Below, piece after piece: positions 15,501 to 23,437 of a DNA stretch of 64,000 nt. The translations under genes were made by a program, and so were the position numbers. Source of the stretch: an uncultured Prevotellaceae bacterium (GTDB lineage: Bacteria; Bacteroidota; Bacteroidia; Bacteroidales; Bacteroidaceae). The notes beneath the pieces were generated by a model that was not told the origin of the DNA, did not search any database, and saw only the letters and a list, made by a program, of their open reading frames with translations. The number at the start of each line of letters is the position of its first letter. Position 1 is the stretch's first letter. The stretch covers positions 124,001-188,000 of the forward strand of contig CADCIB010000005.1 in NCBI GenBank assembly GCA_902801375.1, in the 5' to 3' direction.

Positions 15501-17353
15501 AACCGCTCACCAGCTGCTTCTCGGGCAACTATCAGACGCAGCCCTTCCTCTATCTCGACAATCAGAATGAGGCCCTGCGCCACAACTTCATGATGCGCCC
15601 GTATGCCGCTCCGTTCGAGACCGACGAGGACGTGCAGCCCACAGGAGCCAAGATGTTCTACTATCCTAACCACGAGAATACCGACAACCAGATTGAGCTG
15701 CAGGCAGAGCCCGTTACTACCGAGGTGGCAGAGCCCGTGATGAGCAACGGTCCGCGCAAGAGTGTTCAGGAGCGTGTGCGCTACAACGTCTATCGCTTCA
15801 ACACGAACGATCAGGCCGACGAGTCGAAGTGGACGCTCTTAGCCGACCATACGCAGGCTCTGTCGCTGACCGACAACGACTGGACAAGTCTGGAAAGCGG
15901 TGCTTACTACTATGGTGTGAAGGCTGTCTACACTGGAGAGAAGGAGTCAGACATCGTGCTGGCCGACTCTATCGGCAACAAGATGAACACCACCGTGACC
16001 TTCCACCTGAACACGAATACCGAGGAGAACGAGGCCTTCGGTGCTAAAGTGCAGTTGATTAATGGCGGTGGTCGCCACTACTACGAGGCAACAGCCGACG
16101 ACGAAGGCACCGTGACCATTGAGAACGTATGGAAGACTGGCTACGACGTCACCATCTCGCTCGACGGATTCGAGACCATCGCCGCCAACTACGACTTCTC
16201 TACCGAGGACTCCTACAGTTTCGACCTGACGCTCAACGAGATTCAAGTCAAGCCCTATAACCTCATCGTCGAGGACATCGAGGGACAGCCCACGCAGAAG
16301 AACTTCATCTGGAACTATCCCGACTACTTCTACGAGGGCTTCGAGGATCATCCCGACTTCGCGGTCAACTCGCCGGGACTCATCGGATGGCAGTATATCG
16401 ATGGCGACGATGCTGAGACAGGTGCCGTTTACGGCTTCAGCTGGCCCAACCTCGGTAGCAAGATGGCCTTCCAGGTGTTCAATCCCTACAGCGATCTCGC
16501 CATTGACGAGAATGGAACGAGCATCACATCATATATGTATGGCCTGCAGCCGCGCACCGGACAGAAGATGCTGACCACATGGGCATCCTACGAGGTGGCC
16601 AACAACGACTGGATCATCACACCGAAACTCCACTTCCAGGAGGACTTCACCTTCCGCTTCTGGGCTCGCTGCGTAGACTATCAGTACTTGGAGACCTTCA
16701 ACGTGCTCTACTCTACCACCGACATGCAGCCCGAGAGCTTCATCGCCCTGAAGGAGAACACCACGGCCTACAGCTACTACCAGGGCTACTCCGTGACCGT
16801 TCCGAAGGAGGCAAAGTATGTGGCCATCCAGTGCGTCAGCGACCAGAAACGCATCTTCATCATCGACGACATCGAGTTCGGACTGCCCAGCGTGATGCCC
16901 AACAACGGCTACTATCAGGCGCCTGCCCGTGCTCCGCGCAAGGCTCCTGCCCTCGACGGCGCTTATGAGGTTTACCTCGACAATGTGAAGGTAGCTGATA
17001 CCGACGAGAACAGTTATCTGTTCCAGAATCTGAGAAACGGTGACCACACCGCAGGTGTCATCGCCAGCTACACCTCAGGCAAGACAGAGATGTCGACCAT
17101 CGACTTCACCGTGGATGTTCCTACGGGAATGACCGCTGTGAAGAGTGAGCTGAAGGTAAGCGTTGATGGCCGTCGACTGAGCATCAAGGGCGACTATCGC
17201 GACGTACAGGTCTACAGCAACGATGGCAAGATGATGCGCATCAGCCGCATCGCCGACGGTGTTTACAACTTGAACAGTCTGCCCACTGGTGTCTATGTGG
17301 TGAACGTCACCACAGCCAATGGCACGAAGAGCATGAAGGCTGCCGTCAAGTAG
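12515..17353 (+). CDS. Very large secreted adhesin-like multidomain protein, T9SS
   Basis: A 1612-residue exported protein. The ATG at 12515 gives a clean signal peptide (FNFLLSVLTLLFAGVTQSMA); an in-frame ATG at 12482 would add 11 residues. In order I see a propeller-like N-terminal region (about 25-330), two fibronectin III-like domains (about 340-535; WDNPAKTYARGGTLEELDRI), a choice-of-anchor J-type sandwich, two carboxypeptidase-regulatory-like domains (GVVKNEAGEPIEGALLLING; TGTVKDVAGDPIINADIEVT), further sandwich domains, a second anchor-J domain (YEGFEDHPDFAVNSPGLIGW) and a C-terminal sorting tail (VQVYSNDGKMMRIS, LPTGVYVVNVTTANGTK). It probably binds a surface ligand. Codon use is strongly biased, as expected for a well-expressed gene. 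Confidence 0.85.
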   Translation: MKYRFNFLLSVLTLLFAGVTQSMAQSSEAYGVISSGEQAGIYHYTISPQGISDVECINPMILSTELNNSDRISGGALVGDRYYYSMAHLNAEGYQSDGIYYYDLEEKTTVQLTSWDFLQQGPSCASWTYDFQNEVMYAADGFQGGGGKLLTVDLNTGELATVAEFNITEQPSWASNPENYAHTICGMAMTYDGDLYGVGYWGGLYKINTTTGDCEYIGAMKDACPNPDNGQVAFQYQGACDLVYDNDNGKMYLYMYQYPPSQYVPNGYGGIGSGYALFEVDLQTADVTYIEDTDGHHFVGNSIVFSVAEASAPQAPQELTATRGENGALSVTLEWDNPAKTYARGGTLEELDRIEIYRNGELVHTVNNPEIGGHETWTDSDIPERGNYSYRLSGFNSAGQGDRASITIYVGPGDPMPVTNATATPDGANAKISWSAPTEGKYKSWIDTADLTYDLTRQPDNVKVAEGITATEFTDETVPAIGYYSYDIVAHAGGYDSDKASTAAVMVGPAFTIPATIGFADQNQFNLWKSYDLNGNGYSWSYSEYWPLYRPCAYVSYQYDNMVAADLLVSPYIFFEAGKHYKLTFDATMNTKNVPELLDITFAKSTELAAQDSVTEFHITPTADKQKYSLRANLPVVDKDSTYHVGFYYRSYEATGYGVYLENVQITEDTDGYIAGVVKNEAGEPIEGALLLINGGQFNAKTDAQGKYILNYLPAGEYNVDVQALGYENQTVTATVASLETTTMDVTMTALPKHTLTGTVKDVAGDPIINADIEVTGYNTYTTTTAEDGTFEIANMFESSYYSISVTKNKYVTLQQSFELTADLTLDLQMEDNIKAPRFVNATENEDGQSIFVEWGSPANDPRWVRFDDGAPSTYVGVAIDNERGIGGSDAVFGVVDRTPSTVFGVDFLLGATAQVSQHYSVYLRIFDLDENGEPTSNKLYENTYVPALDNEWTHYTLPAPVDAPNGYYIAISHYTWAGIGIDGGAGGDTANYPFKPLTSCFSGNYQTQPFLYLDNQNEALRHNFMMRPYAAPFETDEDVQPTGAKMFYYPNHENTDNQIELQAEPVTTEVAEPVMSNGPRKSVQERVRYNVYRFNTNDQADESKWTLLADHTQALSLTDNDWTSLESGAYYYGVKAVYTGEKESDIVLADSIGNKMNTTVTFHLNTNTEENEAFGAKVQLINGGGRHYYEATADDEGTVTIENVWKTGYDVTISLDGFETIAANYDFSTEDSYSFDLTLNEIQVKPYNLIVEDIEGQPTQKNFIWNYPDYFYEGFEDHPDFAVNSPGLIGWQYIDGDDAETGAVYGFSWPNLGSKMAFQVFNPYSDLAIDENGTSITSYMYGLQPRTGQKMLTTWASYEVANNDWIITPKLHFQEDFTFRFWARCVDYQYLETFNVLYSTTDMQPESFIALKENTTAYSYYQGYSVTVPKEAKYVAIQCVSDQKRIFIIDDIEFGLPSVMPNNGYYQAPARAPRKAPALDGAYEVYLDNVKVADTDENSYLFQNLRNGDHTAGVIASYTSGKTEMSTIDFTVDVPTGMTAVKSELKVSVDGRRLSIKGDYRDVQVYSNDGKMMRISRIADGVYNLNSLPTGVYVVNVTTANGTKSMKAAVK

Positions 17354-17360
17354 ACTTTAG

Positions 17361-17394
17361 TCCCCCTCCTACAGGAGGGGTTAGAGGAGGTCAC
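17361..17394 (+). repeat. Palindromic element A, copy 2
   Basis: CCCCTCCTACAGGAGGGG followed by TTAGAGGAGGTCA, 7 bases after the adhesin stop. The stem could help end that transcript. Confidence 0.85.
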
Positions 17395-17534
17395 TTAAGT
17401 ATGCATAGGAAAAACTATAGAAAACCTGACGTGAGACAAGTGGCTGCACACGGCGGCCACTTGCTCACAGCCTCTACCCACATCGCAGCCAGGGAGAAAG
17501 GCCAACCGGCAGGCTGCGACAGCCTGAAACAAGA

Positions 17535-17568
17535 GAATCAGTCCCAGCCCTACCTCTGGGACTGATTC
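17535..17568 (+). terminator. Terminator-like hairpin
   Basis: GAATCAGTCCCAG (17535-17547) pairs perfectly with CTGGGACTGATTC (17556-17568) around 8 bases and is followed by CTTTTAC. It probably ends the adhesin transcript. Confidence 0.75.
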
Positions 17569-17575
17569 CTTTTAC

Positions 17576-17615
17576 TCCCCCTCCTACAGCTACAGGAGGG
17601 GTGAGGGGAGGTCAC
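17576..17615 (+). repeat. Palindromic element A, copy 3
   Basis: Same element as at 17361, but the centre carries a duplicated CTACAG (CCTACAGCTACAGG), which shows that the loop can change without loss of the arms. Confidence 0.82.
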
Positions 17616-17684
17616 CAAGCCGCACAGCCCAGCGGAGCAACGATTCGAAAGCAAAGGAATCATATACCATTTATCCCCTGCTTT

Positions 17685-17772
17685 GTGATTTGCGGCAAAT
17701 CACCCCGCAATTTGACGCAAACAACGACGTTATTTGACGCAAATCAGGCGGTAATTTGACGCAAATTACAAA
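17685..17772. repeat. 22-bp tandem array, family E, copy 2
   Basis: Four units start at 17685, 17707, 17729 and 17751, exactly 22 bases apart, closely matching the array at 7110. The first unit is again an inverted version (GTGATTTGCGGCAAATCAC, itself a dyad). The conserved flank CGTCGCAAGGCAGAA follows at about 17780. Confidence 0.88.
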
Positions 17773-17877
17773 CCCATCCGCGTCGCAAGGCAGAAAAAGT
17801 AGAAAAAAGAAGGAGGCGAAATAGCAGAGAGTTGCCAAAAAAATGCGTATTTTTTTGTAGGGTTGCATTATATTTTG

Positions 17878-17885
17878 TAACTTTG
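17878..17885 (+). promoter_or_regulatory. Promoter -7 box for the SpoIIE/STAS operon
   Basis: TAACTTTG followed by CC matches TAnnTTTG exactly. The ATG at 17901 lies only 16 bases beyond the box, so the 5' leader would be about 9 bases. Confidence 0.65.
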
Positions 17886-17900
17886 CCGCAGTGATTTCTT

Positions 17901-20183
17901 ATGCCGATGAAGTGTAGACCTCTCCTAACCCCTCCTGTAGGAGGGGGAACAAAACAACTGAAGCTTTGGCTCAAGTCGTTGCAGACGCGCTCCACGCTGT
18001 TGATCATCATCACGTCTGCCGTGCTGATGGAGCTGATGAGTGTGGTGCAGAATTGGTATGCCGCCAAGGGCATCCGCGAGGAGGTTCAGCATCGCGCGGA
18101 AAGCGAACTACGGGCGAAGAGTCTGGAAATACGTACGGTGATGGTGGGCGTGGAGATGGCCACCAAAAACATGCGTTGGGCGGTGGAGGAACGTCTGTCG
18201 TCGGCAGACGGTATGTACGACTTGGCGCGACATCTGGTGGAGAACACGGAGATGATGGTTGGCTGTGCCCTTGCCTTTGAGCCAAACTTTTATCCAGAGA
18301 AAGGTCAGCTCTACGAGCCATACGCTTTCCGTAATTCACAAGGCACGATGGAGTTGCGCCAGATTGCTTCGTCGTCGCACAACTATCTGGATTCAGAATG
18401 GTACAGGATGGGCAGCGGTCGTGAGGACGGCTATTGGAGTGAGCCCTACTACGACAACTCTGGTGCAAAAATGATGCTCTGCTCGTATATCCTGCCCTTC
18501 CACTCGCCGTCGGGCGAGGTGGCTGGCGTGATTTGTGCGGATGTCTCGTTGGAATGGTTGAGCGACGTGATCAATGCCCGACAAATATATCCCTCGTCGT
18601 ATAACCTGATGATTTCGAGGACAGGCCAAATGATGGTGTGCCCAGAGGAAAGCCTTGTGCTGCGTCGGAGCATTCAGGAGATGACGCGTGAGATCAAAGA
18701 CACATCGGTGAACACAATCAATCGCGGTATGATGGCGGGTGGTACTGGTCATGCCACGGTGTATGACAACGGTAGCAAGAACTATGTCTTCTACGCCCCT
18801 GTGGAGGGCGGCATGGGCTGGTCGATGGCCGTTGTATGCAGCGACAAAGAGGTGTTTGAAGACCTTCGGAAGGTGAGCGGCGGTCTGACATTGATGATGC
18901 TTGCCGGTCTGGCCTTGATGGCCTTCATCATCACGCGAGTGGTGCGGGGATTCAAACGTCTGCAGGAGTCGCATGCCGAGAACGAGCGTATTGGCAGTGA
19001 GCTACACATTGCGAGCAGCATCCAGATGGGCATGCTGCCAAAGACGTTCCCTCCCTATCCTGAACGCGATGATGTGGAGATATACGGTTCGCTGGTGCCT
19101 GCAAAGGAAGTGGGTGGCGATCTATATGATTTCTATATTCGCGACGAGAAGCTGTTTTTCTGCATTGGCGACGTATCGGGAAAGGGCGTTCCCGCTTCGC
19201 TGGTGATGGCGGTGACGCGGAGCATGTTCCGCACGGTGTCGGCCCATGAGTCGGCTCCCGACCGCATTGTGCAGTTGCTGAACGAATCGATGTCGGACAT
19301 GAATGACACGAACATGTTTGTGACACTGTTTGTGGGAGTGCTGGATTTGCCGACCGGCCGTCTGCGCTATTGCAATGCGGGGCATGATGCACCCTTAATG
19401 ATAGAAAGTGGAGCGACGAAAGAGCAGCGCGGAGCGACGCGGATGCTTGAAGTAGACTCAAACATCCCCGTTGGCGTGATGGGAGATTGGAGATTTACGC
19501 AGCAGGAGGGGCTGATGCGTCCGTATACGACGATTTTCCTCTACACCGACGGCCTTACAGAGGCCGAGAATGCGGATCACGCTCAGTTTGGAGAAGAGAA
19601 CGTGATGAAAACTGCCCTCGCAGCAACGAGTGCCGAACCGACGGTGTTGTTGCAGGCAATGACAGAGCGCGTCGGAGCGTTTGTGGACGGTGCGGAGCAG
19701 AGCGACGACCTGACGATGCTTGCCATTCAGTATACGAAGGAGCAGCGCGACGTGCGCCTGTTGCGCAGCCTCACCTTAGAGAACGATGTGCAGGCCGTGC
19801 CGAAGCTCTCAGCCTTTGTGGATGAAGTGTGCGCGGCGATGGAGATGGACGAGATGGAGACCATGCAGATGAACCTTGCCATTGAAGAGGCTGTGGTGAA
19901 CGTGATGAAATATGCCTACCTGCCTGGCACAAAGGGAGAGGTGAACATTGAGGCGCAGGCCAACGATGTGAGGTTGAAGTTCACCATCAGCGACACGGGT
20001 GTACCCTTCGACCCGACGGTAAGGGCCGAGGTAGACACTTCGCTGCCGTTGGAGGAGCGTCCGATTGGCGGTCTTGGCATCCACCTTGTGAGAAGCATCA
20101 TGGACTCTATCAACTATGAGCGTGTGGAGGGAAAGAACGTGCTGACGCTGAGGAAGAAGTTAGAAGTGAGGAGTGAGAAGTGA
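17901..20183 (+). CDS. Membrane SpoIIE-type phosphatase fused to HATPase (anti-sigma kinase-like) domain
   Basis: A 760-residue partner-switch regulator. Transmembrane segments near residues 31-50 and 326-348 enclose a periplasmic sensor with a Cache-like look (WYRMGSGREDGYWSEPYYD). A PP2C/SpoIIE phosphatase follows (VPAKEVGGDLYDFY near residue 398, GDVSGKGVPASLVMA near 422, SDDLTMLAIQ). A HATPase domain (NLAIEEAVVNVMKYAY near 657; GLGIHLVRS near 723) resembles RsbW-type kinases. Having phosphatase and kinase in one chain suggests that it both phosphorylates and dephosphorylates STAS partners, two of which follow immediately. Residues about 6-18 (RPLLTPPVGGG) are encoded by palindromic element A, so the N-terminus appears rebuilt by that insertion. 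Residues about 502-514 are also repeat-encoded. Confidence 0.88.
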   Translation: MPMKCRPLLTPPVGGGTKQLKLWLKSLQTRSTLLIIITSAVLMELMSVVQNWYAAKGIREEVQHRAESELRAKSLEIRTVMVGVEMATKNMRWAVEERLSSADGMYDLARHLVENTEMMVGCALAFEPNFYPEKGQLYEPYAFRNSQGTMELRQIASSSHNYLDSEWYRMGSGREDGYWSEPYYDNSGAKMMLCSYILPFHSPSGEVAGVICADVSLEWLSDVINARQIYPSSYNLMISRTGQMMVCPEESLVLRRSIQEMTREIKDTSVNTINRGMMAGGTGHATVYDNGSKNYVFYAPVEGGMGWSMAVVCSDKEVFEDLRKVSGGLTLMMLAGLALMAFIITRVVRGFKRLQESHAENERIGSELHIASSIQMGMLPKTFPPYPERDDVEIYGSLVPAKEVGGDLYDFYIRDEKLFFCIGDVSGKGVPASLVMAVTRSMFRTVSAHESAPDRIVQLLNESMSDMNDTNMFVTLFVGVLDLPTGRLRYCNAGHDAPLMIESGATKEQRGATRMLEVDSNIPVGVMGDWRFTQQEGLMRPYTTIFLYTDGLTEAENADHAQFGEENVMKTALAATSAEPTVLLQAMTERVGAFVDGAEQSDDLTMLAIQYTKEQRDVRLLRSLTLENDVQAVPKLSAFVDEVCAAMEMDEMETMQMNLAIEEAVVNVMKYAYLPGTKGEVNIEAQANDVRLKFTISDTGVPFDPTVRAEVDTSLPLEERPIGGLGIHLVRSIMDSINYERVEGKNVLTLRKKLEVRSEK
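17917..17948 (-). repeat. Palindromic element A, copy 4, inside a coding region
   Basis: Reverse orientation copy (GACCTCTCCTAACCCCTCCTGTAGGAGGGGGA on the plus strand, given in two parts: arms CCCCTCCT and AGGAGGGG). It lies just after the start codon of the SpoIIE gene and is translated in frame. Confidence 0.8.
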
Positions 20184-20222
20184 GAGGCGAGAGATGAGTG
20201 ACAATCATAATAGTATTTGAAG

Positions 20223-20525
20223 ATGAAAACAACATTTAGAGAAGAAAATGGCGACTATGTGATGTATTTCGACGGCAGGCTCGACACGGCTTCGACCATG
20301 CAGGTGGAGAAAGACATGGAGCCGCTGAACGACTGCTCGGATCATGATATCATACTCGATTGCACAAGGTTGGAGTATATCTGTTCGAGCGGTCTACGCA
20401 TCTTCTTAGGCATTCTGAAAAACGCGAAGTTGAAGAACAGCCGTGTCTTCATTCGCGGACTAAACAGCAAGCTGAAGTCGGTGTTCGATATGACTGGCTT
20501 CACGAAGCTGTTTATGATGAAGTGA
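20223..20525 (+). CDS. STAS-domain protein (anti-sigma factor antagonist type)
   Basis: A 100-residue single-domain STAS protein. YFDGRLDTASTMQVEKDM forms the first strand-helix unit and LEYICSSGLRIFLGILKNAK carries the conserved phosphorylatable Ser in SSGLR. It probably switches between phosphorylated and free forms under control of the upstream SpoIIE/HATPase protein, from whose stop it is separated by 39 bases. The ATG at 20223 gives normal STAS length. No sigma factor is encoded nearby, so its output target is not visible in the window. Confidence 0.88.
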   Translation: MKTTFREENGDYVMYFDGRLDTASTMQVEKDMEPLNDCSDHDIILDCTRLEYICSSGLRIFLGILKNAKLKNSRVFIRGLNSKLKSVFDMTGFTKLFMMK

Positions 20526-20547
20526 TAAGACAAAAAAACTAAATGAT

Positions 20548-21741
20548 ATGAAAGCGATAGTGGAAAACAACCAGGGAAACGTGGTGTTGCGCCTGCAAGG
20601 CAGGCTCGACACAGCAGCGACCCAAGTGGTGACAGCCGAGATTGAAAGCCAACTCGCATCATGCAGCGAAGTGAAGTCATTGACATGCGATGCCTCGGAC
20701 TTGAGCTATATCTCGAGTTCAGGTCTTCGCATCCTGCTGGGATTGGCAAAACGCTACAAGGACTTCCGCGTAGTGGAAGTCAGCCAGGAGGTATGGCCAG
20801 TGTTTGAGATGACGGGCTTTGTGAAGATCATGCACATCGAGAAGGCATTGCGGCGAATGAGTATCGAAGGCTGCCAGGTGATAGGCCGCGGTGGTGTGGG
20901 CGTCGTCTACCGTATCGACGACGACACCATCATCAAGGTATTCCGCGAAGGAACGACCATCGAGGAGGTAAGACTGGAAATCACGATGGCAAAGGAAGCA
21001 TTTGTCCTGGGCATGCCTACCGCCATCTCGTTTGACATCGTGCGTGTGGGCAGCCAGTATGGACTGGTGTACGAACTACTGAATGCCGACACACTGAGCG
21101 CTTGTATCAAGCGTGAGCCAGAGCGTATGGAGGAGTTTGCCGTGAAATACGCCCACCTGTTTCGTCAGCTTCATAGCATTGAAGTGCCCCAAGGAGGCAA
21201 CATCCCCAGTGCGATGGTGCGTGAGGAGTCGGCCATCAGGCATATCGGCCGCTATTTCGACACAGCTTCAATCGACCTGCTGATGGAGATTGTCAATGCC
21301 ATTCCTCAGGGCAACCGGCTGCTGCACTGCGACCTGCAGACGAAGAACGCGATGGTGCAGGGCGACGAACTGATGCTCATCGACATGGGTGAGGTGGGCT
21401 ACGGCCACCCCATCATCGACCTTGGGCACTCGTATTCAGCCATGATGGCACTTGTGGGCGACTATGAACAAATCATCGGCCTGCCAGAGGAATATGCCAA
21501 GGACGTATGGCAACGCATGATAGGACACTATTTCAAGGGGGCTACATCGGATGAGTTGGCCCATCGCATCGCACAGATTGAAGTCGTGGGCTGCGTTCGC
21601 AACTTCTCATGGCTGTCGCTGAGCGACTCCTTCCCCGATGAGGTGGTGCGTCAATGCCAGGAGGTATTCCATGAGCGTGTGACCAAACGGAAGGACTATA
21701 TCAAGGCGGTCTGCGCTACCATGAGCGACTGGGTGATATGA
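20548..21741 (+). CDS. STAS domain fused to a phosphotransferase-type kinase
   Basis: A 397-residue fusion. Residues 1-98 are a STAS domain (RLQGRLDTAATQVVTAEI; SYISSSGLRILLGLAKRY with the switch Ser). Residues about 108-397 are a small-molecule/protein kinase of the APH/choline-kinase type (I recall the TIGR02172 group): glycine loop IGRGGVGVVYRID near 112, then IIKVF with the catalytic Lys, HCDLQTKNAM near 260 and LIDMGEVGYGHPIIDLGHS near 279. The substrate is unknown. The layout suggests that the STAS domain gates the kinase in response to the upstream phosphatase/kinase. Its stop overlaps the next gene, an acyltransferase, by 4 bases, which links it to envelope lipid work. Confidence 0.85.
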   Translation: MKAIVENNQGNVVLRLQGRLDTAATQVVTAEIESQLASCSEVKSLTCDASDLSYISSSGLRILLGLAKRYKDFRVVEVSQEVWPVFEMTGFVKIMHIEKALRRMSIEGCQVIGRGGVGVVYRIDDDTIIKVFREGTTIEEVRLEITMAKEAFVLGMPTAISFDIVRVGSQYGLVYELLNADTLSACIKREPERMEEFAVKYAHLFRQLHSIEVPQGGNIPSAMVREESAIRHIGRYFDTASIDLLMEIVNAIPQGNRLLHCDLQTKNAMVQGDELMLIDMGEVGYGHPIIDLGHSYSAMMALVGDYEQIIGLPEEYAKDVWQRMIGHYFKGATSDELAHRIAQIEVVGCVRNFSWLSLSDSFPDEVVRQCQEVFHERVTKRKDYIKAVCATMSDWVI

Positions 21742-22658
21742 CGTACTACCTGCTTTACGGCCTGGCGTGGCTCATTTCGCTGCTACCCTACAGGTTGCTG
21801 TATGGGTTGAGTGACTTTCTGTACCTGATTGTCTATTACGTGGTGAGGTACAGACGGGGCATTGTGCGCAAGAATCTCACCACATCGTTTCCTGAGAAAA
21901 GTATCCATGAAATCGTCAGCATTGAGCAGAAATTCTACCATTGGCTGTGCGACTACGCCGTAGAGACGATAAAATTGCTTACAGTCAGCGACCATGAGCT
22001 TGTGCGCCACCTCGAGTTTCGTGGCACTGAAGCGGTGGAACAATGCCTCGACAACGGACAACCTTGTGCCTGGTTGCTTGGACACTATTGCAATTGGGAA
22101 TACCTCTCTGCGACTGCTTTGGGAATGAAGCGATGGGGAGTAGAACCGGAAGAAGGGGGAGAGAGTTCGAGGAGAGAGAGTCGGGCAGTGATGGGGCTGA
22201 TTTACAAGCCGCTGCGCAACGATGCGATGGACCGTCTATTCCTGACGATACGTCAGAAGAAATATGGCACCTGCGTTTCGCGCAAAGACATCCTTCGGAA
22301 ATTGGTGCAGCTGAAGCAAGAAGGACGCATGTCGTTGTTCGGATACATCGCCGACCAAAGTCCACGATGGGAAAACATACACCTATGGCTGAACTTCCTC
22401 AACCACGACACACCTGTGTTTACGGGGTCGGAGCGCATCATCCAGAAGATGCGACAGCCAACATTCTATCTCGACATGGAGCGTCCGGAGCGTGGCAAGT
22501 ATGTCTGCACGATCAAGCTCATCAGCGAGCATCCAGAGCAGATGAGCATCGAAGAGCTCACCAAGACCTACTTCGCAGAACTGGAGAAAAGCATTCGACG
22601 CGCCCCGCAATACTATCTGTGGACCCATAACCGCTGGAAGAGAACAAGACAGACGTGA
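21738..22658 (+). CDS. Lipid A biosynthesis acyltransferase (LpxL/HtrB family)
   Basis: Adds a secondary acyl chain to lipid A or a related lipid at the inner membrane. The 306-residue protein has an N-terminal membrane segment (LLYGLAWLISLLPYRLLYGL), the family active-site pattern H-x4-E in GHYCNWEYLS near residue 114, and later PRWENIHLWLNFLNHDTPVF and WTHNRWKRTR at the end, typical of LpxL homologues. ATGA overlaps with both neighbours show translational coupling to the STAS-kinase before it and the LPS-type kinase after it. Residues about 133-152 (VEPEEGGESSRRESRAV) come from a purine-rich repeat and look like an inserted loop. Confidence 0.88.
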   Translation: MTYYLLYGLAWLISLLPYRLLYGLSDFLYLIVYYVVRYRRGIVRKNLTTSFPEKSIHEIVSIEQKFYHWLCDYAVETIKLLTVSDHELVRHLEFRGTEAVEQCLDNGQPCAWLLGHYCNWEYLSATALGMKRWGVEPEEGGESSRRESRAVMGLIYKPLRNDAMDRLFLTIRQKKYGTCVSRKDILRKLVQLKQEGRMSLFGYIADQSPRWENIHLWLNFLNHDTPVFTGSERIIQKMRQPTFYLDMERPERGKYVCTIKLISEHPEQMSIEELTKTYFAELEKSIRRAPQYYLWTHNRWKRTRQT

Positions 22659-23413
22659 TGATTGTCAATGCGAAATATCAGCAATGGGAGGATTATCTGG
22701 GTAGTATTCCCAAAATCTTCGACCATGAGGGCCGCACTATCTATACGGGGCGGAATCTGATTAAGGTGTTGTCGCTTCCCGATGGTACGGCCATCAATGT
22801 GAAGCGCTACCATGCTCCGCGAGGAGTCAATGCACTCATTTACTCATCCGGCCTGCGTAAACCGAAAGGATTGCGGGCCTTTCAGTATCCATCGAAACTG
22901 CTTTCCCTATCCATCGACACCCCAGAAGCCTTAGCCTATATGGAGCGTCGGAGGCTGGGCTTGTTGCGGGAGAGCTATCTTGTGACGCTTCAGTGTCCCT
23001 ATCAGCATACTTTTTACGAATTAGGCGATGCCGCCGAGGGAACTTATGAGCAATTGGCTATGGCCTTCGGGCGCTACACAGCTCACATGCACGCTTGTGG
23101 AGTGATGCATCGTGACTATTCCCCAGGTAATATCCTATGGGATGAGGAGCGAGGAGAATCTTCATCTCAGTACGTATTCTCTATTGTTGACATCAACCGC
23201 ATGTATTTCGGCCCGGTCGGAATGGTGCAGGGATGTCGCAATCTGTGTCGCCTATGGGGTCCCAAGCGCTTTTTCCTGTTAGTGGTCAGGCATTACGCTG
23301 AGGCACGGGGATATGACATTAGCGAGGCAGAGCGCATCGCTTTGGAGGCACGCGCTGCCTTCTGGAAGCGCTTCGGCAAGAAGCACCGCATCAAGTTCAA
23401 ATTAGAATTGTGA
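22655..23413 (+). CDS. LPS core/Kdo kinase-like protein (WaaP/KdkA group)
   Basis: Likely phosphorylates a sugar of lipid A or the LPS inner core. The 252-residue protein has kinase-fold motifs: INVKRYHAPRGVNALIY, MHRDYSPGNILWDE near residue 152 as catalytic loop, and SIVDINRMYFGP near 179 in place of the metal-binding DFG/DxN segment. This pattern fits the lipopolysaccharide kinase family. It is the last gene of the operon and overlaps the acyltransferase by 4 bases. Residues about 164-172 (EERGESSSQ) look repeat-derived. The gene ends 24 bases from the convergent glycan operon. Confidence 0.8.
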   Translation: MMIVNAKYQQWEDYLGSIPKIFDHEGRTIYTGRNLIKVLSLPDGTAINVKRYHAPRGVNALIYSSGLRKPKGLRAFQYPSKLLSLSIDTPEALAYMERRRLGLLRESYLVTLQCPYQHTFYELGDAAEGTYEQLAMAFGRYTAHMHACGVMHRDYSPGNILWDEERGESSSQYVFSIVDINRMYFGPVGMVQGCRNLCRLWGPKRFFLLVVRHYAEARGYDISEAERIALEARAAFWKRFGKKHRIKFKLEL

Positions 23414-23437
23414 GTGGTGTTCAGTCACCTCTGCCCC

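Noticed and set aside
17917-17948. Frameshift at the start of the SpoIIE gene
   Set aside because: The palindromic element is in frame and the first membrane segment follows normally; there is no sign of a broken frame.
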